Positions 7,907-14,523 of a DNA stretch of 44,564 nucleotides are shown here, in pieces. Below the pieces are notes generated by a model. That model was not told the origin of the DNA, did not search any database, and saw only the letters and a list, made by a program, of their open reading frames with translations. The stretch is from an uncultured Bacteroidota bacterium. GTDB lineage: Bacteria; Bacteroidota; Bacteroidia; Flavobacteriales; Schleiferiaceae. Both the position numbers and the translations under genes were made by a program. The stretch is from assembly GCA_913057235.1 (NCBI GenBank), contig CAJXNI010000021.1:1-44564 (forward strand). The letters run 5' to 3'. Every line of letters begins with the position of its first letter. Within the stretch, counting starts at the first letter, position 1.

Positions 7907-8902
7907 ATGAAAGTAGCGGTTGTAGGCGCCACCGGCATGGTGGGACAAGTAATGATGGATTTATTGGCACAACGGGAGTTTCCGGTAAGGGAATTGTTGG
8001 CGGTAGCCTCTGAGCGCTCGGTGGGTAAAGAACTGGTTTTTAAAGATCAAAAGGTGAAAGTAATGGGTTTGCAGGAGGCTGTAGACCAAAAACCCGATCT
8101 GGCTCTTTTTTCTGCCGGGGGTGCTACGTCCCGCGCCTGGGCGCCCAAGTTTGCCGAGGTAGGCTGCGTGGTGATTGACAATTCTTCGGCCTGGCGGATG
8201 GAACCAACCGTAAAACTGGTGGTACCTGAAATTAATGGCGATAGCCTTACGGCTGAAGACCGCATTATTGCCAACCCCAACTGTTCTACCATTCAACTGG
8301 TGATGGTGCTAAACCCCTTGCATAAAAAATACGGGATTAAACGGGCGGTGGTAAGCACCTACCAAAGCATTACCGGTACCGGTATGGCAGCCTTGCAGCA
8401 AATGCAAAACGAGCGCGATGGCCTGGAAAGTAAAATGGCCTATCCCTATAAAATTGACCAAAACTGCCTGCCACACTGCGATGTGTTTCTGGAAAACGGC
8501 TATACCAAAGAGGAAATGAAACTCACCCAGGAAACGAAAAAAATACTAGCGGATGATACGGTGTTGGTGACCGCCACCGCGGTGCGGGTTCCGGTACTGG
8601 GCGGGCACAGTGAGAGCGTGAACCTGGAGTTTGCTCAAGAGTTTCACACCACGGATTTACGCAAGCTTTTAGCCGATACCCCCGGGGTGGTAGTGCAAGA
8701 CAATCCGGATGTAAATCAGTACCCCATGCCCTTGTACGCCCAGGGGCGCGATGAAGTTTTTGTAGGCCGCATCCGCAGGGATTTAAGTTTGGTAAACAGC
8801 CTGAACCTTTGGATTGTAGCCGACAACCTACGCAAAGGAGCCGCCACCAATGCCCTGCAAATTGCGGAAAAACTTTTGGAGAAGGGGGTTTTGAAAAGTT
8901 AG
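7907..8902 (+). CDS. asd: aspartate-semialdehyde dehydrogenase
   Basis: A 331-residue cytoplasmic enzyme that reduces aspartyl phosphate to aspartate semialdehyde with NADPH, feeding lysine/diaminopimelate, threonine and methionine synthesis. The Rossmann loop is VVGATGMVGQ (5-14), the catalytic cysteine is C126 in ANPNCSTIQ, and the catalytic histidine is H234 in GGHSES. Other family segments seen are SAGGATSR and STYQSITGTGM. Length is normal. No other amino-acid biosynthesis genes lie next to it. Three copies of a 14-bp repeat begin 8 bp after its stop codon. Confidence 0.95.
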   Translation: MKVAVVGATGMVGQVMMDLLAQREFPVRELLAVASERSVGKELVFKDQKVKVMGLQEAVDQKPDLALFSAGGATSRAWAPKFAEVGCVVIDNSSAWRMEPTVKLVVPEINGDSLTAEDRIIANPNCSTIQLVMVLNPLHKKYGIKRAVVSTYQSITGTGMAALQQMQNERDGLESKMAYPYKIDQNCLPHCDVFLENGYTKEEMKLTQETKKILADDTVLVTATAVRVPVLGGHSESVNLEFAQEFHTTDLRKLLADTPGVVVQDNPDVNQYPMPLYAQGRDEVFVGRIRRDLSLVNSLNLWIVADNLRKGAATNALQIAEKLLEKGVLKS

Positions 8903-8909
8903 GGGACGG

Positions 8910-8951
8910 ACATCAGTACAAAGACTTCAGTATAAAGACATCGGTACAAAG
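8910..8951. repeat. 14-bp tandem repeat, three units
   Basis: Three adjacent 14-bp units, ACATCAGTACAAAG, ACTTCAGTATAAAG and ACATCGGTACAAAG, start 8 bp after the asd stop. A similar three-unit array lies after msrA at 12377-12418. On the minus strand the unit reads CTTTGTACTGATGT. Confidence 0.85.
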
Positions 8952-9012
8952 ACCCCTCTCAAGTGCGCTTGTAGCGCGTTTGGATGGTACCTTGATTTCA
9001 TAATTATTGAGG

Positions 9013-9052
9013 TGACTCATACCAACGATACGCACGCGGTGCCACCGCGCAC
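9013..9052 (-). repeat. 40-bp dispersed hairpin repeat, copy 1
   Basis: This 40-bp segment matches 11668-11707 except for the three loop bases (GCC here, AGA there). Read on the minus strand it forms a 9-bp stem, GTGCGCGGT with ACCGCGTGC, which includes two G-T pairs. It lies inside the 3' end of the truncated gene and directly abuts a second perfect inverted repeat at 9053-9067. Confidence 0.85.
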
Positions 9053-9067
9053 GAGAGGGTCCCTCTC
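9053..9067. repeat. 7-bp perfect inverted repeat next to the hairpin repeat
   Basis: GAGAGGG-T-CCCTCTC lies immediately beside the 40-bp repeat. It is not conserved at the second copy of that repeat, where the following bases differ. Confidence 0.7.
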
Positions 9068-9408
9068 CAGAAGCGAGAGGTTGGCCTGAACGATTTAATC
9101 CAAAGTCTACGAAGACAAGTTCCCAACCGTCTTCATGAAAATAGGTATCACCTTCATCCAAATCACGCATGGCCCCTTGGTTAGAGGCATAGGGGTTACC
9201 CATAGTCGTAGTGTTTCCTCCTTCAAAAAACACATCGTAAAAAGGAGCCGTCCAATCAAAATGATTGGTGTAAAAGGGACTTTGTGGGTTTTGTGGGTTT
9301 TGCGGATTGGTGGTTACTCCAGTAGGTGGACAAGGCTCATTTTGAGCATTGGCCCAATATGTCATGTAAAAAACTAAGAGAATTATATAATACTTTTTCA
9401 TTTTGTTA

Positions 9409-10263
9409 TTATTTTCTACCCGTAAAACGGTTGTTGTTATAAGGATCATTTCGTACACTCCACTGACATGAGTCTTGACTTTCTGGATAGCTGCCATATT
9501 TCAAGGTTAATTCTTGGTCTTTTACTATTCCAAAAGCACTTAAGCCATGACAACAACCGAGTTTTGTACCTAGGCTGCTTACATAAAAACTACGGTAACC
9601 AATAGCATAATCTTCTAAGCCCCATGAAGGGTTAATAGAGCAATTGCGGGATATGCCTTGAACGGTGTATAAATTACGGCCATCCGATCGTTTGTAAGTC
9701 TCTATTTGAAAAAAGTTAGGCTCATTGGGTTTACTATCTACAAAGCCTTGGTATTTCCCGTATATTTTTGAGCTGTCATAGGGCACGGTAATTAGGGTGC
9801 GTTTAAAAACAGCGGTATCATTTGCATTAGGAAAACATGCGCTGCTGGTAGATTTATAAACTTTTAGCTGTATATCTACTGGCGTGTAATAGGGTATTAG
9901 GCCAAACCTAAGGGTTAGGTCCTTGGTATTCCAAGTACGTTCGTCATCACCCACCTTCCATTCGTAATAGTCGGCTTCAAAATCGGCCACCATTTTTGCG
10001 AAATTTATGAAAATGATGGTATCCGTTGGCTGGTCAACCACCTCAAATCCCACGATATTAGGCTGAGGCTTGTAACCTAACACCTCATAAATCGTAAAAC
10101 TGGCATCCGCGGGGCTTTGCCCGCAGCAGGGGTCGTAGTTATCGCAATCTATATTGCAGGGGTCATTGCATTTTTTGCAGGCTCCTAAACCCAAGGTAAG
10201 CAGCAAGGCCAACAGCACCACTAGCGGGCGCATGGGCCTTATCAATTTAAACTGTTTCATCAT
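9409..10263 (-). CDS. putative lipoprotein with a cysteine-rich N-terminus
   Basis: A 284-residue protein with a lipoprotein signal: a long hydrophobic run, then LGLGACKKC with the lipid-bearing C29. The first mature residues are unusually rich in cysteine and aspartate (KKCNDPCNIDCDNYDPCCGQ), which may bind metal or form disulfides. The rest looks like a beta-sandwich, with YYEWKVGDDERTWNTKDLTL reminiscent of PKD-like repeats. It begins directly after the stop of the gene at 10264-11370, so the two are translationally linked. Function is not recognised; a surface-anchored role is likely from the lipobox. Confidence 0.7.
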   Translation of the reverse strand: MMKQFKLIRPMRPLVVLLALLLTLGLGACKKCNDPCNIDCDNYDPCCGQSPADASFTIYEVLGYKPQPNIVGFEVVDQPTDTIIFINFAKMVADFEADYYEWKVGDDERTWNTKDLTLRFGLIPYYTPVDIQLKVYKSTSSACFPNANDTAVFKRTLITVPYDSSKIYGKYQGFVDSKPNEPNFFQIETYKRSDGRNLYTVQGISRNCSINPSWGLEDYAIGYRSFYVSSLGTKLGCCHGLSAFGIVKDQELTLKYGSYPESQDSCQWSVRNDPYNNNRFTGRK

Positions 10264-11370
10264 TTATTGTTTTTCTACTTGCTTTTCCAGTTCAATCAAG
10301 CGCAAGTGTAGTTCTTCAATTTTCGCTAAAAGAATTTTATTCATTTCGGCCAGTTCTACCCCGTTTTCCACTACTTCTTCGGCACTGGGTACGCCCGGTA
10401 AATGCTTATTTTGTTTAATATAGGCCTCTACTTCTACCAAAGGCATTAATACATAATCATCGGCAAAAACATAATCGGCCCAGCCGTTTACGCTGGCAAT
10501 ATCTACTTTAACTTTTTCTGTACGTATACCGCCTTCTACCCACAGTTTATATTCACTATCAGGTATGCTACGGTTTAAGGTATTACCTATGTGCACTGTG
10601 CCTGCATTTCCTACTGTAAATACCTTGCCAAGGCCGCTGTTTATTTGCAGGGCGTAATCATGGTTTCTCCAGCCATTATTTTCAATGAGTAGACCATTAA
10701 TTTTTTCAGTAGGGCTGCCTTCTTGGTTTATTTCGGCTGATGGCGTGTTGTCTTTTAGGTGTAGCACGGTTGCGGGCGTTTGCGTGCCAAGGCCAGCCAA
10801 TCCATAAGGGGTTAGGGTAAAAAGGTTAGTTTGAGTGGTGTTGCCAGCGTTGCCAAAACCTATCTGAAAGGGGTTGTTGTTGCCACTGTACCAGCGTATG
10901 CTATTTTGGTGCAAATAGGTATATCTATTAGGGTTGGTGTACACGCCCATAGAGTGTAAAACGTTTAAGCGCGAATTGAACACTACAGGGAATCCGGTAA
11001 AATCACCGCCCAAATCTAAGCGGCCATTGGCGTGCCAACGTGCGCGTAATTCATTATTTATACTTGGCTGTAAGTTAGCATCGGTGTAGAAAATCTCCAA
11101 TGGATAAATGGAGCTTGGCGTTGAAGTATTGTTTTCACCAGGCTCACCTAAAGCCGGCCCAGCCCCTCCCGCTAATTGGTTTACGTCAATAACAATTCCA
11201 ACTTCAGAGCTGGTTTTCACATGCAATTTGCCTTGCGGGTTGGGAATGCCAATACCCACGTTTTGGTTACCGGAGCTGCCTTGTATTTGTCCATTAGAAC
11301 CAGGGGTGTAAATTTGAGCGGTTGTGATCACGCTAAACATTGTGAACACGCAAATAATCTTTGCTTTCAT
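10264..11370 (-). CDS. secreted fibre-like protein with C-terminal coiled coil
   Basis: A 368-residue protein with a signal peptide (MKAKIICVFTMFSVITTAQ). The N-terminus has QNVGIGIPNPQGKLHVKT, the repeat style of phage-tail-fibre-like Bacteroidota surface proteins. Near the C-terminus it has WADYVFADDYVLMPLVEVEA and KHLPGVPSAEEV, then a leucine-heptad coiled coil from about residue 335 to the end. This ending is typical of Bacteroidota proteins with a tail-fibre-type chaperone or trimerisation module. It is the first gene of a three-gene minus-strand operon, with a long 5' region holding an inverted repeat and a three-copy operator-like array. The partner or substrate is unknown. Confidence 0.75.
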   Translation of the reverse strand: MKAKIICVFTMFSVITTAQIYTPGSNGQIQGSSGNQNVGIGIPNPQGKLHVKTSSEVGIVIDVNQLAGGAGPALGEPGENNTSTPSSIYPLEIFYTDANLQPSINNELRARWHANGRLDLGGDFTGFPVVFNSRLNVLHSMGVYTNPNRYTYLHQNSIRWYSGNNNPFQIGFGNAGNTTQTNLFTLTPYGLAGLGTQTPATVLHLKDNTPSAEINQEGSPTEKINGLLIENNGWRNHDYALQINSGLGKVFTVGNAGTVHIGNTLNRSIPDSEYKLWVEGGIRTEKVKVDIASVNGWADYVFADDYVLMPLVEVEAYIKQNKHLPGVPSAEEVVENGVELAEMNKILLAKIEELHLRLIELEKQVEKQ

Positions 11371-11402
11371 AGTAGAAGGTTTTGAATAATTGATTAGTTA
11401 AT

Positions 11403-11449
11403 AACTTAGGTTTTCTGCACTTTTTTTGCAGAAGATCTAAGCCTAAGTT
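11403..11449. repeat. imperfect inverted repeat in the leader of the fibre-protein operon
   Basis: Outer arms AACTTAGG (11403-11410) and CCTAAGTT (11442-11449), with inner arms TCTGCA and TGCAGA around a T-rich loop and a short bulge. It lies 33 bp before the minus-strand start at 11370 and could form a leader RNA structure. Confidence 0.55.
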
Positions 11450-11489
11450 ACTAAATTTCAGAGCTTCACGAGTAGGTTAGCATACCCTT

Positions 11490-11542
11490 AATTCATAAAC
11501 ACACCCTCTGAGTTCATGAACGGTAGGTTTGAGTTCATGAAC
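11490..11542. promoter_or_regulatory. three operator-like repeats with an exact 21-bp period
   Basis: AATTCATAAAC at 11490-11500, AGTTCATGAAC at 11511-11521 and AGTTCATGAAC at 11532-11542. The core GTTCATGAAC of the last two is a perfect 10-bp palindrome; the first copy has two changes. Centres are 21 bp apart, about two helical turns, so bound proteins would share one DNA face. The array lies between the fibre-protein operon (minus) and msrA (plus) and could serve either. Confidence 0.6.
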
Positions 11543-11667
11543 GTGTATTTTTCTAAATCTATCGGGTAAAGTCTTTTGTGCTAATCATTTTTGACGGCTG
11601 GCCCTGACGTATCTTTTTCCGGTTGTATTTCGGTTTGTCAATTTAGTCAACAGAAGCTAATGGTATA

Positions 11668-11707
11668 TGACTCATACCAACGATACGCACGCGGTAGAAC
11701 CGCGCAC
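11668..11707 (-). repeat. 40-bp dispersed hairpin repeat, copy 2
   Basis: Identical to 9013-9052 apart from three loop bases. The minus-strand stem keeps the same two G-T pairs. It lies in the non-coding gap 84 bp before msrA. Confidence 0.85.
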
Positions 11708-11791
11708 AAGAAGGAGGCCAACCATCATTTAACAATCCTTTTAAAACCCTAAGGCTGTAATTTTCGTTTGTACCATTGAAAATGCATTCCA

Positions 11792-12355
11792 ATGAAAAAA
11801 TTAAAATACGTGCTAGGTGCTTTAAGCCTAGTGCTAACCTTAAATGCCCAAAAAATGAGTGATTCTAATACCTATAAAAAAGCGGTGTTTGCCAGTGGTT
11901 GTTACTGGGGCACTGAATACTACCTCCAACAGGCCGATGGCGTGATTGAAACTACGGTGGGCTATGCCGGTGGCAACGTTAAAAACCCCAGTTACCGCCA
12001 GGTAACCACGGGTACCACCGGTCATGCCGAAAGTGTGGAAGTGGTTTACGACCCAAGCAAAACCGACTACGAAACACTGGCCCGTTTATTCTTTGAAACC
12101 CACGATCCCACGCAAGTGAATCGGCAAGGGCCCGATATTGGCACCCAATACCGCTCGGCCATTTTTTACGCTAATGAAGAGCAGAAGGCCATCGCTGAAA
12201 AGCTGGTGAAAATACTGGAAGACAAAGGCCTGGATGTGGCTACCGAAATTACCGCCCTGGAAGAATTCTTTCCGGAAGAAAAAGACTACCACCACGATTA
12301 CTACAAGAAAACAGGTGGCACCCCCTACTGTCACGCGTATAAGCAACGGTTCTGA
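11792..12355 (+). CDS. msrA: peptide-methionine (S)-S-oxide reductase MsrA, exported
   Basis: A 187-residue enzyme repairing methionine S-sulfoxide. Catalytic C37 sits in ASGCYWG (most family members have GCFWG), followed by VGYAGG, GHAESVEVVYDP and DIGTQYRSAIFY. The motif YHHDYYKKTGGTPYC near the end carries a candidate resolving cysteine. An N-terminal hydrophobic segment (residues 1-19, ending LTLNAQ) looks like a signal peptide, placing the enzyme in the periplasm. The ATG at 11792 fits that signal. It is a single gene in a repeat-rich stretch; a 14-bp tandem array lies 21 bp beyond the stop. Confidence 0.92.
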   Translation: MKKLKYVLGALSLVLTLNAQKMSDSNTYKKAVFASGCYWGTEYYLQQADGVIETTVGYAGGNVKNPSYRQVTTGTTGHAESVEVVYDPSKTDYETLARLFFETHDPTQVNRQGPDIGTQYRSAIFYANEEQKAIAEKLVKILEDKGLDVATEITALEEFFPEEKDYHHDYYKKTGGTPYCHAYKQRF

Positions 12356-12376
12356 GCAGGGGACACCATTACGAAG

Positions 12377-12418
12377 ACATCAGTATTAAGACATCTGTAT
12401 ATAGAAGTCCGTATTAAG
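12377..12418. repeat. 14-bp tandem repeat, three units (second locus)
   Basis: Units ACATCAGTATTAAG, ACATCTGTATATAG and AAGTCCGTATTAAG begin 21 bp after the msrA stop. They share unit length, orientation and most bases with the array at 8910-8951. Confidence 0.8.
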
Positions 12419-12429
12419 ACTTGAGAAAT

Positions 12430-12545
12430 AGGTTGGTGGGCTTGATGGTCAATAGCTGACAGTCCATGGTTAATGGTCATTGGGCTGTAAACTATGGACC
12501 AAAGACCGATAGCTGTGGTCTGTGAACTGCCGACTGTGAACTGCG
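12430..12545. repeat. degenerate short-period repeat, non-coding
   Basis: A stretch made of recurring words such as CTGTGAACTGC, GGTCAATAG, ATGGTTAATGGTCA and ATGGACCAAAGACC. The clearest pair is CTGTGAACTGC at 12520-12530 and 12534-12544, again 14 bp apart. I see no gene or terminator here. It separates msrA from the converging ABC-F gene. Confidence 0.45.
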
Positions 12546-12556
12546 GAGCGGACCAA

Positions 12557-14464
12557 TCACTCGGCAAACTCACTCAATTCCAGCCAACGCATTTCTTTGG
12601 TTTCCAGCTCTTGGGTGAGGGCGTTCATTTCACGGCTTAATTCCTCCAGTTTTTCGGCATCGGTGGTGGCGTCTTCAAAGGCCTGAGCAATTTCAGCTTT
12701 GCGTGCTTCCAGCGTTTCCAGGTCTTTTTCCAGTTGCTCCATTTCCAGCCGCTCGGCATAGGTGAGCTTGGTTTTGGCGCCCTGCGCTTTCGCGGAAGCG
12801 TTTTGAGTAGTAGCCGTTTTTTTGGGTTTTACCTGACTTTGCTCCTTCAGCTTGGCGGTTAACTCCTCATCGGCTTTTTTAGCGCGGTACTCGCTGTAAT
12901 TTCCAGGAAAATCGCGGATATGTCCCTCGCCCTCAAAAACGAAAAGGTGATCAGTAAGCTTGTCCATAAAATAACGATCGTGCGTAACCACCATCAGGCA
13001 GCCTTGAAAATCCTGTAAAAAGTCTTCCAGCACATTGAGAGTGAGGATATCCAAGTCATTGGTGGGCTCATCCAGAATGAGAAAATTGGGGTTGTCCATT
13101 AAAATAGTGAGCAGGTATAGTCTGCGCTTTTCACCGCCACTGAGCTTAGAAACGTAGCTGTACTGCTGGTCGCCTTCAAAGAGAAAACGCTCCAAAAGTT
13201 GGCTGGCGCTCAAATCGCCCCCCTTGCCCGCCAAGGGTATGTATTCTGCAATATCTTTCACCACGTCAATCACCCGCTGATCATCTTTCAACTGCATGCC
13301 GCTTTGGGTGTAAAAACCAAATTTGATGGTCTCACCGGTCACAATTTTGCCGCCATCAGGTGCTTCCTGGCCGGTGATCATTTTTAAGAAGGTAGACTTG
13401 CCCACGCCATTGGGTCCCACAATACCCACGCGCTCGGCCCGCTTAAAAGTGTGGCTAAAGCCATCTACAATTTTTTTAGCCCCGTATTGCTTGCGCAGAT
13501 TGTGCAACTCCAAAATCTTGCTGCCCAGGCGCGTCATTTTTACATCCAGTTGCAACTCGCTTTCGCGGAGGTCTTTGCCGGCCTCTTTCTTTAAATCGTG
13601 GAAAGCGTCTACGCGCGATTTACTTTTAGTACCGCGGGCTTTGGGCTGCCGCCTGATCCACTCCAGCTCCTTGCGCATGAGGTTTTTGGCCTTGTCCACA
13701 TTGGTAGCTTCCACCTCTTGCCGCTCTGCTTTTCGGGCTAAAAAAGCGCTGTAGTTGCCGGGGTGGCGGTACAGGTTTTCTCCATCTAATTCCAAAATAG
13801 TGGTGCAGACCCGCTCCAGAAAATACCGGTCGTGAGTAACCATCAAAAGGGCCAAGCCTTTTTGGGTCAGGTATTCTTCCAACCACTCAATCATGTCAAT
13901 GTCTAGGTGGTTGGTAGGCTCATCCAGCACCACTAGGTCGGGTTTGGCAATTAACACCTTGGCCAGGGCCACCCGCTTTTTTTGTCCCCCAGAAAGGGTA
14001 GCAATTTTTACCGAAGTGTCTTCAAAGCCCAGCTTGCTCAACACTTGCTTCACCTGGTTTTCAAAATCCCAGGCTTGGGCGCGCTCCATCTCGTCAAAGG
14101 CTTTTTGGTAGGCCTCGGTATTATCGGGATTTAGCAGGGCATACTCGTACTTTACTATGGCTTCGGTCATAGCATTTTGCGCAGCCAGTACGCTGTCTAA
14201 AATCGTTTTTTGCGGATCTAAGTTGGGCTCCTGCGCCAGGAATTCTACCGCCAAACCTTTGCGGTAGGTTACCCGACCCGCATCGGGCTGCTCTTGCCCT
14301 GAGAGAATGTTGAAGATGGTGGTTTTCCCCGATCCATTACGGGCAATCAAAGCCACTTTTTCGCCTTCGGCAATACCAAAGCTCAGGTTTTGAAACAGCC
14401 CCCGGGCTCCGTAATTCTTGCTTATATTTTCTACCGAAAGGTAATTGACCGTGCTTTGCGCCAT
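12557..14464 (-). CDS. ABC-F family ATPase, Uup-like
   Basis: A 635-residue soluble protein with two ATP-binding cassettes and no membrane domain. Cassette 1 (about 5-255) has Walker A ARNGSGKTT, signature LSGGQKKR and LVVLDEPTNHLD. Cassette 2 (about 315-530) has GPNGVGKST, LSGGEKRR and FLILDEPTNDLD. The linker of charged helices (about 240-305) and a C-terminal coiled coil rich in Glu/Lys (about 560-630) match the Uup branch. ABC-F proteins act on the ribosome as translation factors, and Uup also affects DNA repair. It starts 60 bp after the MFS transporter gene, but a TTTGCGGCC sequence in the gap suggests its own promoter. Confidence 0.9.
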   Translation of the reverse strand: MAQSTVNYLSVENISKNYGARGLFQNLSFGIAEGEKVALIARNGSGKTTIFNILSGQEQPDAGRVTYRKGLAVEFLAQEPNLDPQKTILDSVLAAQNAMTEAIVKYEYALLNPDNTEAYQKAFDEMERAQAWDFENQVKQVLSKLGFEDTSVKIATLSGGQKKRVALAKVLIAKPDLVVLDEPTNHLDIDMIEWLEEYLTQKGLALLMVTHDRYFLERVCTTILELDGENLYRHPGNYSAFLARKAERQEVEATNVDKAKNLMRKELEWIRRQPKARGTKSKSRVDAFHDLKKEAGKDLRESELQLDVKMTRLGSKILELHNLRKQYGAKKIVDGFSHTFKRAERVGIVGPNGVGKSTFLKMITGQEAPDGGKIVTGETIKFGFYTQSGMQLKDDQRVIDVVKDIAEYIPLAGKGGDLSASQLLERFLFEGDQQYSYVSKLSGGEKRRLYLLTILMDNPNFLILDEPTNDLDILTLNVLEDFLQDFQGCLMVVTHDRYFMDKLTDHLFVFEGEGHIRDFPGNYSEYRAKKADEELTAKLKEQSQVKPKKTATTQNASAKAQGAKTKLTYAERLEMEQLEKDLETLEARKAEIAQAFEDATTDAEKLEELSREMNALTQELETKEMRWLELSEFAE

Positions 14465-14523
14465 GCTCTTTTTTGTGGCCGCAAAGTTGCGGAAAAACTA
14501 GAGGGCCACACACTAATAAAGGT

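Larger units (their letters stand above)
8913..9401 (-). pseudogene. truncated secreted protein whose 3' end is repeat-derived
   Basis: The likely start is the ATG at 9401 (MKKYYIILLVFYMTYWANAQ, a signal peptide); the frame is open upstream into the preceding gene, which I ignore. Residues about 35-105 resemble the start of a Bacteroidota surface-protein type that has an FDWT opening and an EDGWELVFVDFG stretch, and normally continues with an LLYNRYTGKLRVF-like segment. Here that continuation is missing. After DFGLN the frame runs through the hairpin repeat at 9013-9067 and the 14-bp tandem repeat, giving about 55 unrelated residues (RWHRVRIVGMSHLNNYE and onward). I read it as a gene cut short by repeat insertion or deletion. 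It starts 7 bp after the upstream lipoprotein stop, as the last gene of that operon. Confidence 0.55.

Noticed and set aside
10938-10945. GTGTACAC palindrome as another operator of the maltose regulon
   Set aside because: It lies inside a coding region and lacks the 5-bp spacer of the AGTGTA-N5-TACACT sites.
8910-12418. Possible CRISPR-like array from the short tandem repeats
   Set aside because: Units are 14 bp, directly adjacent and without spacers, with no cas genes nearby.
13323-13754. 143-residue plus-strand frame opposite the ABC-F gene
   Set aside because: Antisense to the second cassette; Ser/Arg/Leu-rich shadow composition without recognisable domains.
14479-14492. CCGCAAAGTTGCGG as a terminator of the sugar transporter operon
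   Set aside because: The stem is short with a two-base loop, and it coincides with a TTTGCGGCC promoter-like sequence for the ABC-F gene, which is the likelier role.
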